Shown one piece after another: positions 26,290-33,727 of a stretch of 64,000 bases of DNA (position 1 is its first letter; each line of letters starts with the position of its first letter). The stretch is from an uncultured Paracoccus sp. (GTDB lineage: Bacteria; Pseudomonadota; Alphaproteobacteria; Rhodobacterales; Rhodobacteraceae). The notes beneath the pieces were generated by a model that had not been told where the DNA came from, made no database searches, and saw only the letters and a program-made list of their open reading frames with translations. Made by a program: the position numbers and the translations under genes. The stretch is from assembly GCF_947487305.1 (NCBI RefSeq), contig NZ_CANKWH010000015.1:1-64000 (forward strand). Reading direction: 5' to 3'.

Positions 26290-26430
26290 ATACCGCCTCA
26301 CCCGTCAACGCTTGCGCAGGGTGAGAGGCTGGAATTGCCAGCGCCAGCGCAGCACGGGCCGTGCGGGATCGCAGCGCCACAAAGAGACACTTTCAGTTTT
26401 GTGGGGATGGAATGGGGTCGCAAACCCCTC
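26290..26430. other. Candidate oriT (dyad-rich region upstream of mobC)
   Basis: Four perfect inverted repeats lie within 140 bases: CTCACCC/GGGTGAG (26297-26303/26319-26325), GCACGG-G-CCGTGC (26352-26364), CCACAAA/TTTGTGG (26377-26383/26398-26404) and GGGGT-CGCAA-ACCCC (26414-26428). The place, directly upstream of the relaxosome genes, is where oriT is expected. I could not match a known nic consensus with confidence. Confidence 0.55.
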
Positions 26431-26565
26431 ATATTTGGCCGCTCACGGAGACCTCTAGGATTTAGGAGGCCGCCCACCGGGTTCGCCTCTCAAGGGCTAC
26501 TGAACGGCCTCCGTATGCGTTGTAGCCCGTTTTTTGTTGTTCGTAATATGGTTTCCGTAGACCGC

Positions 26566-26704
26566 TTATTGTGTTGCGGATCGTTTGCATCGGCCATTGC
26601 ATGTTGCAGCACGGTCAGTGCATTTGGTTGTCCGGGTTCCGCAATCCGGTTATTGTGTTGCGTCTATTGTGTCGCGTTTTGGTAATTTCGGTTATTGTAT
26701 GTTG
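26566..26704 (+). repeat. TTATTGTGTTGCG repeat array on a 14-bp register, upstream of parA
   Basis: The 13-mer TTATTGTGTTGCG occurs exactly at 26566-26578 and 26650-26662. Variants are CTATTGTGTCGCG (26664-26676) and TTATTGTATGTTG (26692-26704). The starts differ by 84, 14 and 28 bases, all multiples of 14. Intervening 14-mers often end in CGG. Likely an iteron or centromere (parS-like) array for the adjacent partition genes. Confidence 0.6.
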
Positions 26705-26754
26705 TATTCCGGCTTATGAAGGTTGCTACACGGCTTCCGGTGCCCGTGTAATGG

Positions 26755-26794
26755 GCTTTGCATTACAGATGTTGGCGTGTGTATGATGCAAAGC
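26755..26794. promoter_or_regulatory. Inverted repeat in front of parA, candidate operator
   Basis: GCTTTGCAT (26755-26763) and ATGCAAAGC (26786-26794) are perfect 9-bp arms with a 22-base spacer, 48 bases before the parA start. The arrangement suits autoregulation of the partition operon. Confidence 0.5.
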
Positions 26795-26841
26795 GGGGCG
26801 TGGTTGTTGCGCCAGAAGATGTCAGAAGCAAAGGTGCCGAC

Positions 26842-27600
26842 ATGGTGGCAACCGAGAAGACTGCTCAGGACCAGATCGAGTTGAACGGCGTTCGGGTCGT
26901 CATGGTCATGAACCGCAAAGGCGGTTGTGGAAAATCGACGCTGGTTAAAGGACTCGCGAGCGCAGCCGCCGACTTAGGCGAAAATGTCACGATCATCGAC
27001 ACCGACAACAACAAGGGCTGTCTGGAGTGGATGTTGAACGCCAAGGATCAAGGCAACTGGAATAGCTCGATATCAGTCATCCACTCCCTGGACACCGAGG
27101 AAATCAAAGACATCATCGCGCAAATTCACGGCCAACCGGATCAGGAACATTTGATCCTCATCGACACGAAAGGCGGAGGTGATGTCGGTCTTGATGAACT
27201 TGCGGGCAAGGCGCATCTGGTTGTCGTCCCGACATTCCTATCCCGATCGGATGTTCTCGACACCATGCAAACAGTCGCGTGGCACGAACGCCTCCGAAAG
27301 CGTGTTGCGAACCCGGACGAAATTCCACCCGTTCGGGTATTGATTGGCCGGAACCCGACCACGCGGTCCGAAGCGGAAGAGGTCGCCTATCAAGAAATCA
27401 TGAACACCATGAAGGTCATCCCACATCCGGTGAATAATCGGATGTCCTATGTCCGCATGGATCTGGACGGCCCACTCGGGCCTTTGCGGGACAGAGCAAT
27501 CAATCCAGGGGCAGCGCTTCATATATCGAAATGCCTCGCCGAGATGGTCGGAACGCTCCGCGCCATCAACAAGATCACTCGCAGCAATGGAGATTACTGA
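26842..27600 (+). CDS. parA: ParA-family partition ATPase
   Basis: A 252-residue ParA/MinD-type ATPase that positions plasmid copies. The deviant Walker A NRKGGCGKST (with the signature lysine) is near residues 24-33, the A' motif at IIDTDNNKGC and Walker B at LILIDTKGGGD. ATG 26842 is chosen as the first ATG with a weak AAAGG site; GTG codons upstream are possible. The stop overlaps the next gene. The expected centromere array lies just upstream. It is far from repC, so replication and partition are separate modules. Confidence 0.9.
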   Translation: MVATEKTAQDQIELNGVRVVMVMNRKGGCGKSTLVKGLASAAADLGENVTIIDTDNNKGCLEWMLNAKDQGNWNSSISVIHSLDTEEIKDIIAQIHGQPDQEHLILIDTKGGGDVGLDELAGKAHLVVVPTFLSRSDVLDTMQTVAWHERLRKRVANPDEIPPVRVLIGRNPTTRSEAEEVAYQEIMNTMKVIPHPVNNRMSYVRMDLDGPLGPLRDRAINPGAALHISKCLAEMVGTLRAINKITRSNGDY

Positions 27601-28292
27601 TGGCAGAGCCGAAGAAGGGTCTGAACATCCTCGCAAGAGATACGGCCTTCTCAAAATCGCTGCGAACACCCCCGACACGCCGTTCTCCCTTCAAGATCAG
27701 AGACGAAGATGGGAACACGTTGGAAAATGAGGCGACACTTGCAACGGATACCGCCCGTGGCGGGATAGCGGAAGATCAGGCCGCACCACAACAATCAGTT
27801 CCCGATGTGCAAAATGCCACACCCGCAACACAACAACCAGAACCCGCGCCTCGGTCAATGGCCAGAGATAAACCAGAGAAAAAACCGGAAAGCCCATCCA
27901 CGGCCTCAAAGATCCGCAGCAAAGATGCAGCAATGGTCGTTTGTCGCATTTCTTTCCGCGTTGGTGATGACTTGATGACGCGCGCTGAAAAGCTTGCCAA
28001 AGTAGCGAAATGTCCACGGCAGAGAGTAGTGACCGTAGCATTCAACGAACTTCGTCCGAAACTGGTTAAATCCGCCGCTGGCATTCAGGAAAGCGACATT
28101 CCGGATGATAGGACCATCGACACGACGGGCCGTCTGGATACCACGCTGCGAATCCCGGAGAACACAGCCAAAACACTTGAGCAGCGACTTGACCCCGCTG
28201 GTTTCAATGGACTTAACCGCTTGCTGAGCCGATGGGCGCGAAGTGAGTTCGCCAGCTTTTTTGACGATTATCTGAGGACCAAGGGCTATTAA
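27600..28292 (+). CDS. Putative partition partner of ParA
   Basis: A 230-residue protein whose ATG overlaps the parA stop codon. The N-terminal half is disordered and rich in Pro, Ala, Thr and Glu. The C-terminal half has two similar helical segments (SFRVGDDLMTRAEKLAKVA and TLRIPENTAKTLEQRLD) that look like ribbon-helix-helix folds. Small DNA-binding partners encoded just after parA usually bind the centromere. No canonical ParB sequence is visible, so this role is inferred from position. Confidence 0.65.
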   Translation: MAEPKKGLNILARDTAFSKSLRTPPTRRSPFKIRDEDGNTLENEATLATDTARGGIAEDQAAPQQSVPDVQNATPATQQPEPAPRSMARDKPEKKPESPSTASKIRSKDAAMVVCRISFRVGDDLMTRAEKLAKVAKCPRQRVVTVAFNELRPKLVKSAAGIQESDIPDDRTIDTTGRLDTTLRIPENTAKTLEQRLDPAGFNGLNRLLSRWARSEFASFFDDYLRTKGY

Positions 28293-28377
28293 TCGCGTCG
28301 GTGGCAGGCTGCCTGGCGCCGAGCGGCGCAGGGCAGTCAATCATAAAAAGTCAATATGGTGAAAGTGTGTTGACTGG

Positions 28378-28608
28378 GAATGCGGGCCTTCATCAGGAGG
28401 GCCGCGCCTGAGAGCTAAGGGGCTTTGCCCCTCGCGCCACCAAGGAAAATAGACAGGGCCGTGTCCTCGCCTGCGGCTGCGGGCCGCACCACCCCCGTCG
28501 ATTTTCCTTGGCTCTGCTACCCCCAATCTCGGCGATGGCCAGGCTCCGAAAACGAATGTTTTCGGGGCTGCCTCCATTTGGGCGCCCCAATGGCGAAAGG
28601 GGTGCACC
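28378..28608 (+). repeat. Degenerate, inverted leader repeat (R5) before the 28609 gene
   Basis: A GC-rich leader directly upstream of a plus-strand start. Its core 28456-28492 (starting GGGCCGTGTCCTCGCCTGCG) is the reverse complement of a segment present in R1-R4. It has its own hairpin CCAAGGAAAAT/ATTTTCCTTGG (about 28439-28449/28501-28511) and a GAAAACGAATGTTTTC stem near 28547-28562. It is the only copy pointing rightward, and it again precedes a gene start. Confidence 0.65.
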
Positions 28609-28998
28609 ATGATAGATGTAGAGAGCCGGGAGTTTGAAGAATGGACGGATGCCGCGCGCCTGAACCGCGTGGCCGAGTTGGTCGAGGCGATCCGCGCTTG
28701 CCATCCGGAGGACCTGGAACAGGTGCTCTCGGTCTACCTGGAAGAGCTGCGCGCGGATGGGCCGCGGCCGGCCCTGATGGACCTGCAAAGCGATGCCGAT
28801 TTCTGGGCCAGCCTCGCGAGCTTCGATCAGCTGCGCGCCTTTTATATCGCTTGCGGCGTTCGACTGGTCCAATATCCACTTGGCCGGAAAGGCCGGATGC
28901 GGCTGGCAACGCGGATGCTGACGGGAATGCCGGTCGAAGAACGCGCCTCAGCCCTGGCTGAGCTGGCGGCACAGTTGGAGGCGGCGGATGCAGGTTGA
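28609..28998 (+). CDS. Leading-region protein, paralogue of 29330-29797
   Basis: A 129-residue acidic, all-helical protein from ATG 28609. The central WASLASFDQLRAFYIACG and following GRKGRMRLATRML match the divergent neighbour (WAALASYDELRGYFFACG, TRGKIRLVQRLM), so both belong to one family. There are no metal motifs or membrane segments. It overlaps the next small gene by 11 bases. Function unknown; possibly an anti-defence or establishment protein given the leader repeat in front of it (inference). Confidence 0.65.
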   Translation: MIDVESREFEEWTDAARLNRVAELVEAIRACHPEDLEQVLSVYLEELRADGPRPALMDLQSDADFWASLASFDQLRAFYIACGVRLVQYPLGRKGRMRLATRMLTGMPVEERASALAELAAQLEAADAG

Positions 28999-29197
28999 TT
29001 ACGATCCAGATACGAAGCTGATCACATTATCGGGCCAGCGCTGGTCCGAAACCTTCCCGCCCGAGCAACTGCGCGCCAAACTGATGTTTTATCGCAGCTT
29101 GCGGGATCGCGAGGGGGGCCGTTACGCGGAGTATCATCAACCGACCGTGAGCGGCCTCGAAACCTTGCGGGACCGGCTGAACCGTGACGATGGATAG
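28988..29197 (+). CDS. Small hypothetical protein (69 aa)
   Basis: ATG 28988 lies inside the end of the upstream gene, with GGAGG about 6 bases before it. The product (MQVDYDPDTKLITLSGQRWS) starts with a beta-hairpin-like stretch and ends in a charged helix (SGLETLRDRLNRDDG). Coupled to 28609-28998. Function unknown. Confidence 0.55.
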   Translation: MQVDYDPDTKLITLSGQRWSETFPPEQLRAKLMFYRSLRDREGGRYAEYHQPTVSGLETLRDRLNRDDG

Positions 29198-29329
29198 GGG
29201 TGATAGGTGAGGCCGATATGCGGCAGTGACGCCGTGACGGACCGCGTCATTTTCAACTTCCAGTTGACTGCGGCACGCAGTTGGCCGAAGCTTGATTGAG
29301 CCTGTCTCCTTTTCCTCAACACGAATGGC

Positions 29330-29797
29330 TCAGGCAAGGTCGACATCCGGTGAAGGGGGGGCCTTATCCCGGATGCCGACCGCACAACGCAGTTCGGCAC
29401 CGCCGCGTTCCACGACACGCCCGGGGTGGCCGCTGGCTGGTTTCAGACCGCGCTGAACCGCAGCGCGCTCCGCTGGCGTCATATCCTCCATGAGCCGTTG
29501 CACCAGCCGGATCTTGCCGCGCGTGCCAAGCCCGCCCTTGGAGAGACGGTCACCACAGGCGAAGAAATAGCCCCGCAACTCATCATAGCTTGCCAGCGCC
29601 GCCCACATTTCCGCCTCCTGGTCGACGCCGTAAAAACCAGGTGCCGGTTCACCGGCGCAGATGTCTTCCAGCACCGACGACAGGATGAACCGCAGGTCAT
29701 CTTCCCGGCAATCGGCGATGGCGGCGAAGAGCCGCTCGATCGCCGCCGCGCGCCTGGGGCGCGCGGCGGGCTGAACGGGGTGATCAAACGTGGTCAT
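29330..29797 (-). CDS. Leading-region protein, paralogue of 28609-28998
   Basis: A 155-residue protein with the same helical core as the convergent gene at 28609 (WAALASYDELRGYFFACGDR, then GKIRLVQRLMEDMTPAERAA) but a different N-terminus and a longer, Gly/Arg-rich tail. It overlaps the upstream regulator gene by 14 bases and is the distal gene of the minus-strand ardC cluster. Function unknown. Confidence 0.6.
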   Translation of the reverse strand: MTTFDHPVQPAARPRRAAAIERLFAAIADCREDDLRFILSSVLEDICAGEPAPGFYGVDQEAEMWAALASYDELRGYFFACGDRLSKGGLGTRGKIRLVQRLMEDMTPAERAAVQRGLKPASGHPGRVVERGGAELRCAVGIRDKAPPSPDVDLA

Positions 29798-30173
29798 CCC
29801 GGGCCTCTTCGTGGCGGACCTGGTGACGCGCCAGCGTCATCTGCCGGCCGCGCACGGAGTTCCAGGGCCGGCCCAGCCTGTGGGCGATCCCGGCGGTGGT
29901 TGCGCCGTCCAGATCCATTCTGGTGATGGTGGCGTCCTCGCTGGCCGAGAACCGGCGGACTTTATGGCCGCTGCGGGTGACGGTCATCGGGCCGGTCACG
30001 GCGGGAAGTTTGCCGCGCGTGTTCGGGCTGTCTGCGCCGAGGCGCAGGCAATGCCAGGACACCGCCCCGGGGGACATTCTCAGGCGGCGGGCAATGGCCT
30101 CGAAGGACATGCCGGTTTCACGCAAAGCGGCGGCCTCGTCCAGCAGGGCATCGGGATATTTGCAGGCTGGCAT
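29784..30173 (-). CDS. Helix-turn-helix DNA-binding protein
   Basis: A 129-residue basic protein with two HTH-like units: residues about 8-40 (ALLDEAAALRETGMSFEAIA, then RRLRMSPGAVSWH) and 75-110 (RRFSASEDATITRMDL, then GIAHRLGRPWNSVRGR), the second resembling SANT/Myb or GcrA-type helices. Probably a local regulator. Its start codon is within TGATG, coupled to the 55-residue gene upstream. Confidence 0.65.
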   Translation of the reverse strand: MPACKYPDALLDEAAALRETGMSFEAIARRLRMSPGAVSWHCLRLGADSPNTRGKLPAVTGPMTVTRSGHKVRRFSASEDATITRMDLDGATTAGIAHRLGRPWNSVRGRQMTLARHQVRHEEARDDHV

Positions 30174-30340
30174 CAGCTGACCTCCTCGATGATCCTTTCG
30201 CCGGCGAAAGGATCCAGTTCATAGATCAGAACCGGAAAGCCGAACCGCTCGACCCGCTGGCGGGCGCGCTGGCGCGCCTCGGCCAAGGTGGCGCAGATGA
30301 TCGGCAGGTCGTCGGGGTGATCGCGCAATTCATAGGTCAT
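30173..30340 (-). CDS. Small protein (55 aa) in the ardC cluster
   Basis: The frame from ATG 30340 (MTYELRDHPDDLPIICATLA) to the TGA at 30173 shares TGATG with the next gene. The product is soluble and charged (EARQRARQRVERFGFPVLIY) and ends in ERIIEEVS. Composition and coupling on both sides support a real gene despite its size. Function unknown. Confidence 0.5.
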   Translation of the reverse strand: MTYELRDHPDDLPIICATLAEARQRARQRVERFGFPVLIYELDPFAGERIIEEVS

Positions 30341-30349
30341 GGCGGGGCC

Positions 30350-30550
30350 TCACAACCGATGGTGGCGCGCGAGATCGCGGGCGTCCTGGTGATGATCGAG
30401 CATGGCGCGGAAATAGTCGTGCCGGTCGCCGCGACGATCCGGGTCATGCCGGGCCTGCGGATTGATCTTCAGGGCCGCCGCCCGGATCACCGCCAGCGGG
30501 CTGGCGGTGATCGGCACATTAAGGCGGCAATAGGCGGCAAAGCGGTGCAT
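30350..30550 (-). CDS. Small protein (66 aa) in the ardC cluster
   Basis: ATG 30550 has a strong AGGAGG about 8 bases upstream, which selects it over a longer frame. The product starts MHRFAAYCRLNVPITASP and has a His/Asp/Arg-rich C-terminus (DYFRAMLDHHQDARDLARHH). No known family. It lies between the zinc-ribbon and 55-residue genes. Confidence 0.5.
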   Translation of the reverse strand: MHRFAAYCRLNVPITASPLAVIRAAALKINPQARHDPDRRGDRHDYFRAMLDHHQDARDLARHHRL

Positions 30551-30561
30551 GGGCGGCCTCC

Positions 30562-30747
30562 TTACAGGGTGATGCCGGGTTTGAGGTTGCCGGTCGGGTC
30601 CAGCCAGCCACGGGCGTCGGCGCAGTCCAGGCAGATGCAGCTGCCGCTCGGATCGCCGGGTAGGATGACCGGGGCGAGATAGACGATCGGATTGACGCTG
30701 CCGCATTTGCGGCAGGTCAGGCGGGGCAGGAGGATGGGGCCGCTCAT
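30562..30747 (-). CDS. Zinc-ribbon mini-protein (61 aa)
   Basis: Two CxxC pairs (RLTCRKCGSVN near the N-terminus and CICLDCADARG later) form a likely zinc ribbon. The start overlaps the ardC stop by four bases. It is of the small nucleic-acid-binding or adaptor type common in plasmid leading regions. Specific function unknown. Confidence 0.6.
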   Translation of the reverse strand: MSGPILLPRLTCRKCGSVNPIVYLAPVILPGDPSGSCICLDCADARGWLDPTGNLKPGITL

Positions 30748-31631
30748 GCGGCCCGCTCGGTGATCAGCCCGGCAGGGGCGGTTTTCATCAGCCAGTCGGC
30801 GGCTTTCTGGGCCTCGGACGCGGCCTTGAAGATCAGCCGCTTCTCGTCCTTCAGGGCTTTGAGCCAGCTTTCAACATAGGCGGCGGATTGGCCAAAATCC
30901 GGCGTCAGCCCAAGGCTGGCGCAGATCATGGCGCTGCCGATTTCGGCAACCAGCTCCTCGAAGGCATAGGCTTTGCGGTCGTTGAAGCGGCCGAAACGGT
31001 CCAGCCGGTGATGCGCGCCGGTCGCGTGGCAGCTCTCATGGGCGAGGGTGGCATAATATCCGCCCGCATCGTGAAAGGTGCCGATCGGCGGCATGTGGAT
31101 GACATCGCCCGCCAGATCGTAATAGGCGCGGGGCTCGTCGCTGCTGCGGCGCTCAAGCCTGGTCGCGTCAAAGAACGCCTCAAGCGCGGGATCGGCTTCG
31201 GTGCCAAGATCACGCGGGGCCTCGGCGGGCGTGCCTTGGTAGTCTTCAGGCAAGCCCTCGACCTGATCGGCGTTAAACACCCGATAGGCTTTCAGATAGG
31301 GGATGCGCTTGTCCTCGCCGGTCGCCTCGTCCTCTCGCTCAAGAGTGCCGTATTTGACAACCGTTGCAGATCTCTCGCCCTTGCGCACCTGTCCGCCGGC
31401 CTCCTGCGCCTGGCGATAGGTGAACCAGTAGGGGCTGCGATAGCCCTTGTCCTCGGCGGTCAGCCACAGCATCAGGACATTGATGCCGCGATAGGGCTCG
31501 CCGTTGCTGCGGCGGGGGAAGGGCGCACCGCCCTTGTCGCCGGTCCAGGGCTTGCGCCATGCCGGGGTGCCGGCCTCGATGCTGGCAATGATCTGGTCGG
31601 TGACATGCTGATAGAGATCAAACGTCGGCAT
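30744..31631 (-). CDS. ardC: ArdC antirestriction protein
   Basis: A 295-residue protein of the ArdC family, known on conjugative plasmids to bind single-stranded DNA and protect incoming DNA from restriction. The N-terminal domain begins MPTFDLYQHVTDQIIASIEA and contains GTPAWRKPW and PYRGINVLMLW, hallmarks of the family. The C-terminal zincin-like domain has HESCHATG (HExxH at 198-202). ATG 31631 is preferred because GGAGG is six bases upstream; ATG 31637 would leave no spacing. It overlaps the upstream 78-residue gene. Confidence 0.93.
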   Translation of the reverse strand: MPTFDLYQHVTDQIIASIEAGTPAWRKPWTGDKGGAPFPRRSNGEPYRGINVLMLWLTAEDKGYRSPYWFTYRQAQEAGGQVRKGERSATVVKYGTLEREDEATGEDKRIPYLKAYRVFNADQVEGLPEDYQGTPAEAPRDLGTEADPALEAFFDATRLERRSSDEPRAYYDLAGDVIHMPPIGTFHDAGGYYATLAHESCHATGAHHRLDRFGRFNDRKAYAFEELVAEIGSAMICASLGLTPDFGQSAAYVESWLKALKDEKRLIFKAASEAQKAADWLMKTAPAGLITERAA

Positions 31632-31854
31632 GGTCATCCTCCACGCTGAACATGACGGTTTCGCCCTCGACGCGGTAATCGGCCTTGCGCAGCAGAACCT
31701 GTTCCAGCGCCGCGCGCGGCACGGTCGGGAAGGTCCCGGCGATGACCGCCAGCAGCTGCGGGCGATCCTCCTCGAAGTGATAGCCATTGATCGCCCATGC
31801 GATCAGGCCGGGGGTGTGGACGAGGGATGACGATCCCAAACGATAGTCAGCCAT
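31618..31854 (-). CDS. Small protein upstream of ardC (78 aa)
   Basis: ATG 31854 is preceded by AGGAGG. The product (MADYRLGSSSLVHTPGLIAW) is soluble and ends SVEDDHADV. It overlaps the ardC start by 14 bases and is the first gene of the ardC cluster, directly after a GC-rich leader. Function unknown. Confidence 0.6.
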   Translation of the reverse strand: MADYRLGSSSLVHTPGLIAWAINGYHFEEDRPQLLAVIAGTFPTVPRAALEQVLLRKADYRVEGETVMFSVEDDHADV

Positions 31855-31861
31855 CTGTGGC

Positions 31862-32301
31862 CTCCTTTCTTGCGACGGTCCCGCCGTGGTCAGAGCCGGC
31901 GGTCGGGGTGCCCATCATCGGGGCGGGGTTTCAGAGAAGGACGCGGGAACCGCGCGCCTCTCCTGAAAGCCTGCCTCCCGGCGAGGGCAGGAGGGGGACC
32001 CGTGCAGGGGTCAGCCGCAGGGGCGAGGGGAGGGGGATCACCCGGCCTGCACGGAGCGCCGCGCGCGACGGAAGGCTGGGGACACCCCTCGCCCCGTGAA
32101 GCGGCTGCGCCCTTGCACGGGGGAACCGGCGGTTCCCGGATCGGACCGGCGCGCGACCCGCGCGACGTGGCCCAGGATCCGCAGGGGCGTTCGGAGCCGC
32201 AGGCGACGAATCCCCCTGCCTGGCGCAGCCCGCGCCCTTGCGCGGGCTTCCGCTGGCCTTTCCTGCGATGGCGGGCACCTCGCGGCACCCGCCCGCCTGT
32301 C
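31862..32301 (-). other. GC-rich structured leader of the ardC cluster
   Basis: About 440 bases without a convincing gene, extremely GC-rich, with many short self-complementary stretches (for example GGAACCGGCGGTTCC near 32121-32135 and GCCCGCGCCCTTGCGCGGGC near 32229-32248). It starts with TTGCGACGGTCCCGCCG, similar in style to the first bases of the R repeats, but the rest is not homologous. Its position, between a gene end and the first start of the ardC cluster, matches the leader repeats. Confidence 0.5.
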
Positions 32302-33060
32302 TCACGCATCGCCGATCATCAGGCGGCTGATCCGGCTTTGATGGTCCCAGCTTTCCACCCCGAAAATCTCGGCGGCAATCTGCGCCAGGGGATGCGCGCG
32401 GGCGTCCTCCCGGCTCATGGTCTTCGGCTCCAGCCGGAACACCCGGCAGGGCAGGAAGCAATCGACACCGCGCCCTGCGCCGGCCTTGCCATGCGAGAAG
32501 AACCAGAACCTGCCGGGGCGGGTCTCGCCGGTCGGCTTGAAGCCCTCCCAGAGCCGGGGCTTGTTCAGACCGCCGGAATAGCTGGCGGTCCCGCCGCGCA
32601 TGACGTTGAAGCTGCCGCCTTCGGTGGTCTGCATCCCGTATTCGGTGGCATGGCAGCAGCGCTCAAGGCTGCCATCCGGCATGATCACGAAATCCCCGAC
32701 CACCGGGCGCGGACCGGGATGGGCGCGGGCGTCATGGATCGCGGCCAGTTCGATCCTGTTGCGGTCGTCCAGATGGCCATTATCCTCGGGGATCTCGATC
32801 AGCCCGGCATTGATGAGATGCCGGATGATGGCGATCTTGCAGCCCTGTTCGGTCGGGTGCGGCCATGTCTCGGCAGGGCCGTTGATCGCGGCCAGTTCAT
32901 AGCGCCACGGGTCCGAACGGCCCGGATTGGCCACCCGCCAATAGCGGCAGATCACATCCGCGCCCCAGCCCTGCATGTCAAAGATGACATGGGTGCTGCC
33001 ATCGGCCTGCGGGGCGATGGTGATGCGGGAATGCTTCATCAGGTCGTTGGTGCTGGTCAC
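32302..33060 (-). CDS. Leading-region protein behind repeat R2 (252 aa)
   Basis: GTG 33060 has GGAG nine bases upstream and is preferred over ATG 33039 (MKHSRITIAPQADGS). The product is soluble with many aromatic residues and two possible metal-binding parts (LERCCHATEYGM, VDCFLPCRVF). It contains WGADVICRYWRVANPGRSD and a C-terminal helix. No recognised family. It lies directly downstream of leader R2 on the minus strand, like the other leader-driven genes. Confidence 0.6.
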   Translation of the reverse strand: MTSTNDLMKHSRITIAPQADGSTHVIFDMQGWGADVICRYWRVANPGRSDPWRYELAAINGPAETWPHPTEQGCKIAIIRHLINAGLIEIPEDNGHLDDRNRIELAAIHDARAHPGPRPVVGDFVIMPDGSLERCCHATEYGMQTTEGGSFNVMRGGTASYSGGLNKPRLWEGFKPTGETRPGRFWFFSHGKAGAGRGVDCFLPCRVFRLEPKTMSREDARAHPLAQIAAEIFGVESWDHQSRISRLMIGDA

Positions 33061-33069
33061 TTGCCGGCG

Positions 33070-33440
33070 CTCCTTCCTTGCGACGGGCGGCGGGGTCTTT
33101 GCCCCTTCCGCCGATGGGCGGGCCTTCCTGTTCTGTTTTCTGAAAGGCCCATGCCTTTCGGAAAGCAGAGCGGGGAGGGCGCAGCCCTGCCCGTGGCCCT
33201 GGGGCTGACTGTCATGGCTCGGGAGGGCGGGCTGGTGCGGCCCGCAGCCGCAGGCGAGGACACGGGCCCCGCTGGACCGACGACGCGCGGCCCGCGCGGC
33301 GCCCGGCCATTGACCGGCAGACGCAGGGATGCGTGGCGGATCCATCAAACAGCAAAAAGCGTCGGGTCGGGGGTGAGCCGGGCTGGCCCGGTCGATCCCC
33401 TGGCCCGGCCGCAGATCATCCTGGGTCGCGCGCCAGGGGC
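33070..33440 (-). repeat. Structured leader repeat, copy R2 (partial)
   Basis: It matches the gene-proximal 370 bases of R1/R3/R4, including the GGGG-TCTTTG-CCCC mini-hairpin and the long hairpin (33122-33179). The distal CAGGCTGAC stem is missing. The right side ends in different, similarly GC-rich sequence. It precedes the start at 33060. Arm changes relative to R1 mostly keep pairing through G-T wobble. Confidence 0.75.
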
Positions 33441-33535
33441 GCGGGCTGCCGCCGATCCTTCCGGGCCGCCAGGCCGTCGCGCAAGCGAGCGGAGGAAAAC
33501 GGCGAAGGGGCGGCTTGCGCCGCCCCCCTGCCGGT

Positions 33536-33727
33536 TCACTCCGGGTCGTCGTCCCGTTTCGGGAAGGCGACCATATCGACGCCGGGGAACATGTTGTGGC
33601 GGACCTGGATCGAGGTGATCTCGCCGGCGGCGTTGCGGTTGATGAAGAGGACACCGCAGCTGTCCCAGAAGTTCTTGCCGTCCTTCTCGCCGGTTTTGAC
33701 GCGGAGCTTCATGCTTTCGTTGGCCAT
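33536..33727 (-). CDS. Small protein (63 aa)
   Basis: ATG 33727 (MANESMKLRVKTGEKDG) follows GGAA at about 8 bases; a longer frame upstream loses protein character. The product is basic at the start and acidic at the end, with a beta-like core (FWDSCGVLFINRNAAGEI). Function unknown. A structured GC-rich leader lies upstream. Confidence 0.55.
   Translation of the reverse strand: MANESMKLRVKTGEKDGKNFWDSCGVLFINRNAAGEITSIQVRHNMFPGVDMVAFPKRDDDPE

Noticed and set aside
26566-26704. CRISPR-like array
   Set aside because: Repeats are 13-14 bp and contiguous in register, without spacers or cas genes; better explained as iterons or a partition site.
31870-33618. Long plus-strand open frame of 582 codons
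   Set aside because: Crosses a structured leader, a minus-strand gene and repeat R2; translation is low-complexity and has no family features.
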